From NCBI RefSeq assembly GCF_019649055.1, contig NW_026570285.1, forward strand, positions 124,001 through 188,000: a stretch of DNA of 64,000 bases. The letters run 5' to 3'. Of the stretch, positions 1 to 8,934 are shown one piece after another. The DNA is from Paramacrobiotus metropolitanus. Lineage: Eukaryota; Tardigrada; Eutardigrada; Parachela; Macrobiotidae. Below the pieces are notes generated by a model, which was given only the letters and a program-made list of their open reading frames with translations, searched no databases and was not told the DNA's origin. Numbering within the stretch: the stretch's first letter is position 1; every line of letters starts with the position of its first letter. The position numbers were made by a program, and so were the translations under genes.

Positions 1-65
1 ACAAATCTATACCGAAGAAATATTCAGAACAAAACACGCAGAACTTCCGTCATTCCACCATCGTC

Positions 66-821
66 TCACATGATGGTGCACAAAGGCCTCTCACGGCTGT
101 CCCCATGATCTCGCAAATGAGCTCGCACTTTCTTCCAAGAAGCTTCCACGGTAGCTGGGCTTCCGCGGTTCAGGAACGCCATAGAAATAAACCCAATGTC
201 CACAATTTGATGGCCCATTCCTCGAACAGCTTCTTCTCAGGATCTATACTTAAACGATACCTTACCCGTTCGGGGTAGTATACGGCGCACGTGCTTATAA
301 ACACGAACCGCTGGCAGTTTTTCCCTTTATTGTACCCCAGATGTGTCAAAATCTGACGAATTTCGCAGGACCGTGGGTGATTATTGGTCAACGGGGACGA
401 TGACGTAAACGGCATCGACCTGCATGGGTACAGCGCCCATCCGGTTGCGAGTGAATTTCAACACCCTGCTCGCGTCCCAATCTGTGTCGCACAGACCAAC
501 GGTGTCCGCCACCATAATATTTCGCTTTCGGGGCGTCGCCATGGAGGTATTGAAAATGTCCGTTTCACCGCGGAGGAAGGCGATTCCCGGTGTGGTATGT
601 TCAACGTCGACCTGAGCATCACAAAGATCCAGATTAAAGAGAGTGTTGATCACTCGCGATTGGCTGGTCCCCACTGGTCCGATTATGACCACATTGTATG
701 TGTTTTCGGCACGATCCAGAAGCAAATCCATTTGACGGAAGACAATGTGATCGAAACTAAACGGATACATGCGCTCGCGTTTCGTTAGATCCGTTTTATA
801 ATGCTGAATATCAACCGGCAA
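66..821 (-). pseudogene. LRAT-GTPase family, decayed GTPase half (copy A)
   Basis: The minus strand encodes the GTPase half of the family whose best copy is at 39499-40731. Shared landmarks are RMYPFSFDHIVFR, NVVIIGPVG, TTPGIAFLRGE, DTVGLCDTDWD and NCQRF. The P-loop reads GPVGTSQS instead of GPTGTGKS, so the lysine that binds nucleotide phosphates is gone. The reading frame stops after VDAVYVIVPVDQ (about 381) and resumes in another frame, and shifts again near 180. The family C-terminus, ending ERPLCTIM, finishes with TGA at 66-68. No LRAT half is visible upstream on this strand. The sequence just upstream (821 on) may be an intron acceptor, since TTGATTAG precedes the first codons. I read it as a pseudogene; the family assignment is firm. 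Confidence 0.75.
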
Positions 822-1013
822 AGTCTAATCAAATTAATTATGCACAGCATAATATTCTACATGTTACAGTAACTATTTTTTTATAAAAGTTAATACTGTT
901 TTAGCGAAAGCGCAGCTGGTATTCGGCAATGGCAGGACATAATGCTGTCTGTGCACTATGTACCATTATACATTATACTGATTATAGTACCTTTATAATG
1001 ATACTGTAGCGAT
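821..1013. repeat. Direct repeat, copy 1 of 2
   Basis: About 190 bp that recurs at 1371-1556 in the same orientation, with scattered substitutions and small indels. Both copies open with AAGTCTAATCAAATTAATTA and contain CGCAGCTGGTATTCGGCAAT. Copy 1 abuts the first codons of the decayed GTPase copy, so the repeat probably duplicates that gene's upstream or intronic DNA. Confidence 0.85.
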
Positions 1014-1133
1014 AGAATTTGTACAACGTGTAAGACCACCAGTTTCGAATAGTAATGGTCATTTAACATCAGTGATTGGTTGTTGTTTTACTGCATTATG
1101 ATTCATAACGTCTGATAACGATTCTCCACATTT

Positions 1134-1370
1134 CTATGGAATTTTTAGCGGCTTCCTCTCGATGTGTAGAATTTTCACTTTAGTCTTGGAACGCTTGGTT
1201 CTCTTGCCGCTACTCTTGCCTGAATTCTTGCTGATTCTCTTGCAATAAGAAACCTTGCTATGCGTGCGTTGTGATTGCGTATGTGATTGCGTATGCGTAT
1301 GTGATTGTGATTGCGTATGTGATTGTGATTGTAAAACCTTGCTATGCGTAGTTGTGATTGGGTTGCTCCG
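1134..1370. repeat. Low-complexity spacer with a GT/GA-rich minisatellite
   Basis: Between the two direct repeats. Positions 1261-1345 are built from variants of GCGTATGTGATT and GTGATTGTGATT. The open frame through it (His/Ser/Gln/Thr-rich on the minus strand) looks like translated repeat, not a gene. Confidence 0.6.
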
Positions 1371-1556
1371 AAGTCTAATCAAATTAATTATGCACAGCTC
1401 AGTATTCCACATGTTACAGTAACTATTTTTTTTATAAAAGTGATTACTGTGCGAGCGAAAGCGCAGCTGGTATTCGGCAATGGCAGGACATAATGCTGTC
1501 TGTGCACTATGTACTTTTATACATTATAGTACCTTTATAATAATACTATTGCAGCG
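1371..1556. repeat. Direct repeat, copy 2 of 2
   Basis: Second copy of the repeat at 821-1013, same orientation, starting 550 bp downstream. Its right end differs by a short deletion relative to copy 1. Confidence 0.85.
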
Positions 1557-1634
1557 CTTGGATGTCGCAATGGTAAGGAACTCATCTAACAATGGGAGGC
1601 ATTTCTCGCGGACTCCTTCATCGTATTCCACATC

Positions 1635-1826
1635 ATGGCGAGTAACGTTAGGCCAATTCTTTTGCTCGTTTTTTACATATTTAGTCTCGCTGCCCTGCCG
1701 TACTACAGTATATCCAACAAATTACCCATTTTGCGGCAAGTGATTCCCAACATAGCAATGTTGAATGTTGTATACGATTCACATCCAAGACGACCCAGAC
1801 TAGCAGAAAATTCAAAATCCCAATAA
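1635..1826 (+). CDS. Possible small secreted peptide (63 aa)
   Basis: The ATG-initiated frame begins MASNVRPILLLVFYIFSLAA, a good signal-peptide shape (basic residue, about 14 hydrophobic residues, then small residues). A tail of about 38 residues follows, with the dibasic stretch HPRRPRL. The stop lies inside an AATAAA polyadenylation signal at 1822-1827, so the 3' end would be extremely short. No homologue is recognised. The signal-like start plus a poly(A) signal is suggestive only; a chance ORF is possible. No intron is needed. Confidence 0.35.
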   Translation: MASNVRPILLLVFYIFSLAALPYYSISNKLPILRQVIPNIAMLNVVYDSHPRRPRLAENSKSQ

Positions 1827-1849
1827 AACTGTAAACAATATTGGGCAAA

Positions 1850-2213
1850 CAGTTTTTAGTTTAAGTAGGCTTTAGAAACACTCATTCTTCAGAAGGTCAA
1901 GTACGGAGTACTTGACTGTACACTTTACCTCTTCAGCTCTACTTGTAAAAAGTGTTTGGGCCTTTCGTGCCTCCCCTCTCCCCTGCAATAACAAAATGAG
2001 CAAAGAGGAACACAGTCATTATGAACAAAATGACATAATAGCCTGGGCTTAGCCTACCTTGAATCACACGGACAGGCGGATCACCGCACGGCGAACAGCA
2101 GACCGGAGCTAGGGAAGTGCAGGAATGTGGATTGTCATGATTGGTTGCAGTAGAACGTAATTACGTTTCTAAGCAGGGCGCAATCCGAGGGAAACCGAGA
2201 AACGGCTGAAAAA
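1850..2213. other. Intergenic, nothing recognised
   Basis: No reading frame, repeat or motif that I can support. Confidence 0.5.
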
Positions 2214-2214
2214 G

Positions 2215-2285
2215 GCGCCGATGGGGGAATCGAACCCCGGCTACGTCGTTAGATCCGCGTAGGCAGTACCACTGCACCACGGCGC
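2215..2285 (-). tRNA. tRNA-like gene, anticodon unclear
   Basis: On the minus strand: an A box (TGGTGCAGTGG), a B box (GGTTCGATTCC), an acceptor stem of at least six pairs (GCGCC against GGCGC), a D stem GCAG/CTGC and a 71-nt length. The anticodon region does not give a normal 5-bp stem with a 7-nt loop and U33. The best stem is CTACG/CGTAG, closing a 12-nt loop that contains GATCTAA. It may be a diverged tRNA, a tRNA pseudogene or the head of a tRNA-derived SINE. Confidence 0.55.
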
Positions 2286-2289
2286 TATA

Positions 2290-2836
2290 CGTTGAAATCG
2301 TTTGAAAGATTTTGTCGCTGTACGTGAGCCGCTTCTCCGCTCACACGTTCATAGAACCGTTTCATAATACGGTTCTATGAACGCTACAGTACTAGTTTTA
2401 TGTGTACTTTTTGTCAAGTTAGCACTAATAGTACTTCTAGTAGTACTAATTAGCACTAATAACTCTTCAGTGTACGCTCCGAAGCTCATTCAGACAGGAC
2501 TGACACGTGTTCTAAATTTGTGGAAAGTTTTTTGTGAATATAAGTATAACCTTTGTAGCAATATCCTAATTCTCCTACCTGACATAGCGTACCGTTGTGG
2601 CATAGTTACTGTTTTAGTGTCCAAAGCATTGAAGTCTAGCGCATAGAGTTGAACAGGAACTGGAAAATTCGAGGTTCGAGCGAGAGGTATAAACAATCCT
2701 AATAGGTTAAGCGTTATGTGTTTTGCTAAATTCTGTTTTTAAATGTAAGTACGTTTCAATTGCAAACTTTCAGTACTAGTACTGTATTTGAATCTGTTCT
2801 GCAGAACCGTAACCACGAGAACCTGATCGCTACCGC
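2290..2836. other. Intergenic with a short inverted repeat
   Basis: Holds a perfect 11-bp inverted repeat (CATAGAACCGT at 2350-2360 and its complement at 2369-2379, 8-nt loop). A hydrophobic 89-codon frame (2377-2646) starts inside its right arm. That frame has no recognisable motif, so I do not call it a gene. Confidence 0.4.
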
Positions 2837-2960
2837 ATGAACCATCGCAAAATGTGCAGCTACGCTTCCAAAGTTGGGAACTACGCTTCGGCAAGCTGCT
2901 CGTTCGCACTACTAGACGATTTAACGTGGAAGCGGAAAAAAGACCTGGAACAAGCACACT

Positions 2961-3328
2961 GTGATGAGTGTGAAGTATATCCCTATCCGCCATGCCAATC
3001 TACCGTCCCTGGCGAATTTCAAGGATGGCGAGCTGATTTATCTGGATTGCACCGAGAGCAAGCACATGGCCCAGGAGTACGTAACCAACGGCCTCTACAT
3101 CCTGGAATTCGGATCCGCGGATAGCAGCATCTACACAGCGCGGGTGGTCATCCATATGTTCCCCGTGAGCGACATCCCACCCGTCCGGCGAATAAAACAT
3201 ACTGCAGACCGATGGACGAGGCCATGCGCAATCGCATGCGGCATGTACTGGGGATGTGCAGTTGCTCGCTGTGTTTTAGAAACTGTGCGCACGTGGCGAA
3301 CTACGTGTTCCAGGTGTTACGACCGTGG
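2961..3328 (+). pseudogene. LRAT-GTPase family, decayed LRAT half (copy B, part 1)
   Basis: Matches the N-terminal half of the 39499-40731 protein: ANLPSLANFKDGELIYLD against ANLPLLANFKNGTDIYLD, then VTNGLYILEFG. In a second frame it gives MDEAMRNR and RNCAHVANYVF against RNCEHVANYVF. A frameshift lies near 3190, and the E of the NCEH box is A. The match stops at 3328, exactly where an LTR begins. The family's GTPase half resumes at 4601 on the same strand, so the two parts are one gene split by a retroelement. Confidence in family identity is high. Confidence 0.75.
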
Positions 3329-3752
3329 TGTTGACAAGTGGACGGCGGCTACCATGGTTTAATTAATTGCCAATGTGCATGGTCTGCGTGCTCGTTAGTA
3401 CGAGTATTAATTATGACCATATGTGTGCAGATATTTATATCTTTACCGTATCGTTCTATCTCTGTAAGATCGCTGACTGCTGGTCAAGTGGGAATAATGA
3501 GGCAGGATGAATGTGGCCTGCAGATGTGGTTAATGTGAAACACAGTGATGGGATTGGTGCATGTGTTTTTCTAGCTTTGTGGCTGTATGCGAATATGAGC
3601 AATTCAGCATATTGATGTGGTATATAGTTGATGCAACTGTGGGAAGGCGGCACAGTTGTCAGAGTGCAACTGTCATGATGTGGAATAAAAGTTAAGCTTT
3701 TTCCCTTAGTGTACGTTACGGTGGTAGACGTAGTACATTAAGGGTTTTATCA
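3329..3752 (+). mobile_element. LTR of a retrotransposon inserted in the LRAT-GTPase pseudogene
   Basis: A 424-bp segment that starts TGTTGACAAG and ends GGTTTTATCA (TG...CA). It holds an AATAAA near 3684 and is followed after two bases by a tRNA primer-binding sequence. Its left edge coincides with the break in the surrounding LRAT-like pseudogene. No second LTR is visible in the window, so the element is truncated. The ends are inferred from TG/CA and the primer site. Confidence 0.55.
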
Positions 3753-3754
3753 TT

Positions 3755-3767
3755 TGGTGCCGAAACC
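3755..3767 (+). other. Primer-binding site of the LTR element
   Basis: TGGTGCCGAAACC, two bases after the LTR end. It begins with TGG, the complement of the tRNA CCA tail, and resembles primer sites of Ty3/gypsy and BEL/Pao elements. Confidence 0.6.
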
Positions 3768-4360
3768 GTGCTATATTGTTGCAATATTGGGATAATATCC
3801 GACAATATAATGGGTGAGGAGGAAAAGGTCATCGTTGTTGGAACGGTGAGCCGTGGAGTTTCATATTGTTGGATATTGGGACAATACCTGACAGTATAAC
3901 AGGCGAGGAGGAAAAGGTCATCGTTTTGGATACGATGAACCGTGTTGTGGGATATTGTTGGTATATTGGGATAATATCTGACAATATAACTGGAGGAGAA
4001 GAAGGTCACCGTTGTGGGAACGGTGGGCCGAGTTGCTGGATATTGTTGAGATATTGGGAAATATCTGACAATATAGCGGAAGGAGAAAATCAGCGCTGTG
4101 GGAACGGGTAGCCGTGCTGTTGGATATTGTTGGGATATTGGGATAATATCCAACATTATAAGAACGGTCGTACCTGTGGAAACGTGAACCGTTTTGTTTG
4201 ATGTTGTTGAGATATTGGGATAATATCCGACAAGAAAGGCAGAGGTCACCGCTGTGAATACGGTGGACTGTGGAATTATATATTGTTGGAATATTGGGTA
4301 TTTCTGACAATATAATGGGTGACAAGGATAAGGTCACCGCTGTGGAAGCAGCCGGTGTGA
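3764..4360 (+). repeat. Seven diverged tandem repeats in the retroelement leader
   Basis: About seven head-to-tail units of about 76-100 bp, beginning near 3764, 3865, 3950, 4038, 4122, 4200 and 4279. Each has GATATTGTTGNGATATTGGG, then ATAATATCCGACAATATAA, then a GA-rich block and GGTCACCG with ACGGTG. The last unit runs in frame into the gag-like ORF. Early units also contain an ATGGG start followed by similar codons, so the repeat unit covers the 5' leader plus the start of the ORF. Confidence 0.8.
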
Positions 4361-4599
4361 AGTACACAGTGAATGTGAACTCTCGCCAGTTAGCGAAAGA
4401 GTTTACGGATTTGAAATTGGCCAGCGACACCAAGCCACCGTTGTTTAGCGGGGAAGCTAAAGAAGTGGTGGAGGAATGGTGCCGGCAATTTCAGCGTATA
4501 GGCAATGCACTTGAGTGGACGGATGCTGTCTTGCTGAAGCAGGCGCCGATAGACGCCGGAATAGCCTGCAGATGGATGCGCAGAGCGATGACCTGCTGA
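4315..4599 (+). CDS. Truncated retrotransposon gag-like fragment
   Basis: About 94 codons from the ATG in the last tandem unit. The segment KPPLFSGEAKEVVEEWCRQF, followed by W.D..LL..AP, matches the start of Ty3/gypsy-type gag domains (a substrate glycine, then EW..QF). The frame ends at 4599, and the host-family GTPase sequence restarts at 4601. The rest of gag, all of pol and the 3' LTR are therefore missing. It would have made the structural protein of a retrotransposon particle; it is now a fragment. Confidence 0.55.
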   Translation: MGDKDKVTAVEAAGVKYTVNVNSRQLAKEFTDLKLASDTKPPLFSGEAKEVVEEWCRQFQRIGNALEWTDAVLLKQAPIDAGIACRWMRRAMTC

Positions 4600-4600
4600 T

Positions 4601-4991
4601 CATGTATTTCCGTACCAGCGAACATATTGTCTGCAGTCGCGTGAATCGTATTTCGACTATGAAAGAACAACTAGAATGTTCTGGTGGTGGGACCAACAGG
4701 TGCCGGCAAATCGCGACTGATTAGCATGCTGTTCAACCTCAACATCTGCGGCTCGCGATCCACTCATCAAAGTGTGACACAAGGGATTGCCTTTGTATGG
4801 GGTCAAGCCAAGATCTCCATCTCCTTGAACACCCATCAAAAAGGAGCGCTAGCGGAAAGAAGGTACGGTACTGCTGTTCTCCAAGAAATGTTATCGAACA
4901 GGAGATCATGTATACGGGATTTATATCAGAGATGTCGCTGAACGATATGACTAGAGCCCATGTGAAGGCTGCCTGGAAGACTGGACGGTAG
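4601..4991 (+). pseudogene. LRAT-GTPase family, decayed GTPase half (copy B, part 2)
   Basis: Resumes the family after the retroelement: MYFRTSEHIV (against MYSFISDHIV), FDYE, then a frame with an in-frame TAG before NVLVVGPTGAGKSRLISML. That P-loop is intact (GPTGAGKS). QGIAF and a THQK segment follow, and then, in another frame, FISEMSLN and AAW, matching the family's C-terminal part. The centre of the domain (the DxxG region) is missing. At least three frame changes and one stop make it a pseudogene. Confidence 0.75.
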
Positions 4992-6195
4992 CCAGCGTAT
5001 TGCGCTGGAGGAATCGGGGTGCACCATCTTGTGAGATGTTTGGGCAGGTGGTTGATATTGGTGCGGCATGTTTTCATTCGTTCGAGTATCGTTCATCATA
5101 GCGTCATAATAAGCGTAATCTACGTTACTCTGTTGTTGTTGTATAACGGAAATCTTGTTGCTAATGTAGAATACTTGCTTGACAATTCTGATTATAGGGG
5201 CATAACGTTTAAATTGATTGTTGTAGTGCAGTTTACAATGTTATTTTGTAAATAATTTCCGATGGCCTTTTTTTAGTTATCGTTGTATTGACTTGTGTCA
5301 CGGTTTCCAGACTTTCCACTTTCGTGCTTCGTATAATAAGCAACAATGACTGGCTTCCTGTACTTATAGATTTATTTCGTGATATTTGAGCGCGAGTCAC
5401 ATTTCTTCCACCAATAAACCACCGAGACGGCAGGTACACGGATCCGGACTGCAGCGAGCATTAGGATAAGCCGGGCCGGTGTCCGAGTCGCAAGGTGTCA
5501 GCTTGGAATAGCGATATAACACGTACCTACGAGGTGGACAATCTGCAGCAAAATCAACCCAACGAATCTTTTAGTCTTTTACGTTGTCCCGGCGAAAGTG
5601 TAAATACAGTATTTCATGCTTGTATGCTTACTGGATAGAATTCCACTGGTGTCCGAGACTGCTGCAGCTATGATGCCATCCATGTTAGGCAAATTAGTAC
5701 CACTGTGCGATGCATAGCGTTGTCGGTGCTCGTAGCACGGAAGGCGGAGTTTGGCAAAATAATTATGTACAATTTTACCGGTAATTTGTGGCAAAAGGGT
5801 GAAAGTTTTACGGCCAATGCCACATACCGGTACCGCATTTTTCAGTTTTTTCGAAAGCATAAGGAAACTGCCATTCGGGTTTGCTGCCAACAAAACTTCG
5901 TAAACACAAATCGGTACGTGAAAAAAGTATTCAAATAGGAAACGCTTTTAGACTGAGTAAGAAAACCGCTTTGCAAGCAGGAATATATGAACATTTCCTA
6001 CTTCAGAAGTCTCGATTACTTGCGCTGGGTACAATCAGACAAACATACACTACATTTGCAGTTTATCCGTGATTCAGTAAAATGTAATCATAAGTCACCA
6101 GAAGTAATTACAAATCTTTTTCCTGTTGTGCATAGCCGGATACTAGTCCTGCTGCGAAAAAAAGTAATAAATTAAGACACATGTAGTTTTTTGTG
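4992..6195. other. Unrecognised region, possibly retroelement-derived
   Basis: No supported gene. Positions 5405-5560 are GC-richer than the flanks and begin with an AATAAACC motif, reminiscent of the end of an LTR, but no paired repeat is present. The frames at 5705-6175 have no recognisable motif. Confidence 0.35.
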
Positions 6196-6420
6196 CATAA
6201 TGCCGGGATAAGTAAGGACTGGTAACGTGTGTCACGTGTGTAACTTGGCAACGTGCGGGCTCATCTGCGCTCCGAATGGTCAAAACAACCATACGGCACG
6301 TTTACACGATACCGCGTTGAACAGCTCCGTTTTTTTTGAAAACGCGTGCTTATCTCTGTGAATCATAACCCACGGCAATAGCGCGCTGCACTAACCATAT
6401 ACCAGCCTCCGAGAAAAGAT
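6196..6420. repeat. Diverged dispersed repeat, copy 1
   Basis: Shares an ordered series of blocks with 7735-7975, same orientation: CATAATGC, GACTGGT.ACGTGTGTCA, CTCCGAATGGTCAAAACAAC, CATAC.GCACGT, GATACCGCG and GAATCATAAC. Probably an old transposon or solo terminal repeat; no ends are resolved. Confidence 0.65.
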
Positions 6421-7140
6421 AAATAGCATAAATTGCATTAGACTGCATATTCAACAAATTACAATCATGTGTTCATAGAATGGGGAAACCGACTGTCTTC
6501 ATTCTTGACTCTTGAGAATGCAAGGGCATCCTCCATTATTAATAGACTAGCTGAGCCCCAACAAGACTGCGCGGAATTAATTAACTTACTTTGAGTTACG
6601 GTAAGTCATTTAGCTCTTTTTCCTTAATTATTAAGTAATTAACAAAAAATGCGTACACCAAACCCGAGAAAAAGCTACATAATACGCACACACATTTGTT
6701 TGTCTTTCGCGTGACCTTTGGGTCAGGGGCATTCCTGGTGAACTACGTAGTAAGTACTTAAATATTTGTGAATTGTAATATTCAGGGTTCAGCCACTCGG
6801 GTAACGGCTTTTTGTGCAATTTTTGGAAGCTGATAAAAATGGTTTCCCAATCCAGCTGATTCCTTCGTTGGACGGGAGCCCGTTCAGTTTCGATGGACAG
6901 ACCACTTAGCCGTTGCCCGCTTCTGCCGTCACTTTATTGAGTTCATCGTTAATTTAAAGGTTTCAGAGGAATTTGGTGTTACTGGCGGCAAGGAAACCAT
7001 TCACGGACTAAGTCCACACATACTGGACATTAATATGATTATTCCACACAAACTCTTAATATGGTTATTTCTAAATACATACATTATACAGTACATACAT
7101 TGTTCTAAATACATACATTATTTTATTAAATACATTCTTC
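6421..7140. other. AT-rich intergenic DNA
   Basis: No gene or repeat supported. Positions 7070-7135 carry short repeats of ACATACATTAT type. Confidence 0.4.
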
Positions 7141-7152
7141 TTGGGAAGTGCG

Positions 7153-7277
7153 CCTTCGACTTGCTGGCCGAAGCGATGGATTCGGCCGACTGTGATATTC
7201 GCGTGGAATCGTGCTGGGCGACGTACACTGATAATGCCGATGATCCGCTGCGCTACGATCTCATTCATAACTCATAA
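7153..7277 (+). other. Orphan exon-like segment
   Basis: A 41-codon stretch, GC-richer than its AT-rich flanks, reads CAFDLLAEAMDSADCDIRVE and on to DPLRYDLIHNS before a stop. The composition contrast and acidic, Cys-containing translation look like a coding exon, but no splice partner or family is recognised. It may be the last exon of a gene whose other exons are lost. Confidence 0.3.
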
Positions 7278-7734
7278 GGGATGAGACATTCATTTTGAAG
7301 TTTTCTTACCTAATCACAGTATGGTCAAGTAGCCGCTTAATACTTTGTTCCGTGCTGTACTTCGGACCTTCGGAAATGCACATTATCGGCACATTATTAC
7401 GAATTTACAATATTTGCATATTATTGTTGTTTTCTGCATGCATTACGGATATATGCGTCTCGTTTTTACAGGTTTCCACAATGAGCCGCACTATTGCCAC
7501 CATTGGACAAGTTTCTAATTACATGTACCAGTACGGAGAACAGATAGTAATAATTACCAGTTGATGGCGTACTAGTCTTTCAATATAATAGTCTCACAAA
7601 ATGTTAGCCATACGCTGTCTTCCAGTCGAGCACAACGTCTCGGAACCTGTAGAGCTTGGATAATCTGGCGGATGTGAATGCCGTCCGGTAAGACTCAGAC
7701 ATTCCCGTATGTTTCCAATGCCACTTGTTTTGTT

Positions 7735-7975
7735 CCGCATAATGCGCAGTAGATAACGACTGGTGACGTGTGTCATCACGATCCGGAGCTTATGTGTCAT
7801 CACGATCCGGAGCTTGTCTACCTAGGCTCCGAATGGTCAAAACAACCATACCGCACGTACTGTATTCAAGATACCGCGCTGCGCTAACTCCACCGTTCTT
7901 ATATCTACGAATCATAACTTATGCACCATAGTGCGACTGCGCTGCACTGGCCGACTTTCCTGTAACTAAGGGGAG
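7735..7975. repeat. Diverged dispersed repeat, copy 2 (with internal 24-bp duplication)
   Basis: Second copy of the 6196-6420 repeat. Inside it, 24 bp containing CATCACGATCCGGAGCTT is tandemly duplicated (7769-7792 and 7793-7816); copy 1 lacks the duplication. Confidence 0.65.
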
Positions 7976-8107
7976 AAGCCAGACAGCCAATCAGGTGTGG
8001 CTAGCAGCAAAAAATGGCTACATGCCTTAATTCATGCTAGTGTCAGAGCGGCATCCGCTCTCTATAGGATCGTTCGATAGAATATTTCAATACATTTTGT
8101 ATGCTTT

Positions 8108-8178
8108 GCCGATAGCCTAGTGGTGCCTCTCTCGGCCTTAGAGTATGGAGGTTGTGGGTTCGATTCCCTCAATCGGCA
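8108..8178 (+). tRNA. tRNA-like gene with Pol III terminator, anticodon unclear
   Basis: A 71-nt segment with A box TAGCCTAGTGG, B box GGTTCGATTCC and acceptor GCCGAT pairing with ATCGGC. The stem TCTC/GAGA-type CTCT...AGAG encloses the 7-nt loop CGGCCTT, which would present GCC but without U33. The D stem is weak and the T stem has one mismatch. The T6 run at 8181-8186 would stop Pol III. Most likely a tRNA pseudogene or an unusual tRNA. Confidence 0.6.
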
Positions 8179-8180
8179 GA

Positions 8181-8186
8181 TTTTTT
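8181..8186 (+). terminator. Pol III T-run terminator
   Basis: TTTTTT two bases after the tRNA-like gene. Confidence 0.6.
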
Positions 8187-8425
8187 GCGAGTGTCTGTGC
8201 GAGCCTAGCCCAGCCCTTTCACTAGTTCAAGTTGTTATACGCGTACGAACTACGAACAAAGCGTTACATTCGCAACCACATTCAACGATTCCTGGTATCG
8301 GTCAGTGCGAATTTTCCAACAGTGTTATACTGACGATTATACTCGTATTGTCCTAATATCTGTATTACTAGTACTGTCTTTATTGTTTTATGACTTTTAT
8401 CACTCTTTTTCATTTCCACGGTGGA

Positions 8426-8472
8426 AGAAAATCTCGATTAATTTATCCAGATAAATTAAACCGAGATTTTCT
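8426..8472. repeat. Near-perfect 21-bp hairpin
   Basis: Arms 8426-8436 with 8462-8472 (AGAAAATCTCG and complement), and 8438-8447 with 8450-8459 (TTAATTTATC and complement), closed by a 2-nt loop. Function unknown. Confidence 0.8.
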
Positions 8473-8565
8473 GGTTGTAGTTTTCTGTTTGTGTAGTTCT
8501 TTTCATTATTTTGTGTATCAGATGTGACCGATAAAAAGCCACGATCTCACTCCCATAATCTCATA

Positions 8566-8677
8566 ATGGGCTGCTTTTTTGTGGCTGTCGGGCTTATTGT
8601 GCTGGAGCTGGTCTGGCTTTTCCCAGCCCGTCGTACTTGTCCGGTACAAAAAGGAGTCGATGGCAATGTGGAGAAAC
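8566..8677 (+). CDS. Signal-peptide first exon of an unidentified gene
   Basis: The ATG opens MGCFFVAVGLIVLELVWLFP, a strong hydrophobic leader, followed by ARRTCPVQKGV and an exact donor (AAAC|GTAAGT at 8677/8678). A GC-rich stretch at about 8755-8930 downstream could hold a second exon, with a frame reading YWSHKDHCARWEPLHFLPYQ, but the junction is not resolved. The product is unknown; it would be secreted or membrane-anchored. Confidence 0.4.
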
Positions 8678-8934
8678 GTAAGTTTTCTGCGATTTAGGTG
8701 GGATATCTTCGACAGTTTTAGATTAATGCTTCGTAAGCCTTTCTGTCGAACTGCGAGATCTTTCCGCTGGCGGCACTTTGAACTTCCGGCTCCCACGGCG
8801 GCATCTACTGGTCACACAAGGACCATTGTGCTCGTTGGGAGCCGTTGCACTTCCTGCCGTATCAACTGGGAGGCAGAAAAGTTGACGGGCTTTCGGTTCT
8901 TCAGTCTTCGGTGATAACGAATTTTACTTTTTAT

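Noticed and set aside
384-788. 134-codon plus-strand ORF
   Set aside because: It is the antisense shadow of the decayed GTPase copy.
3764-4360. CRISPR-like repeat array
   Set aside because: Units are contiguous diverged tandem repeats of about 76-100 bp without conserved short repeats and unique spacers, in a eukaryotic context.
3716-4433. Two long minus-strand ORFs over the tandem leader repeats
   Set aside because: The frames exist only because the repeat unit lacks stops on that strand; the plus strand has the gag start.
5405-5560. Possible solo LTR end (AATAAACC followed by GC-rich DNA)
   Set aside because: No matching second repeat, no TG...CA boundaries and no target duplication could be found.
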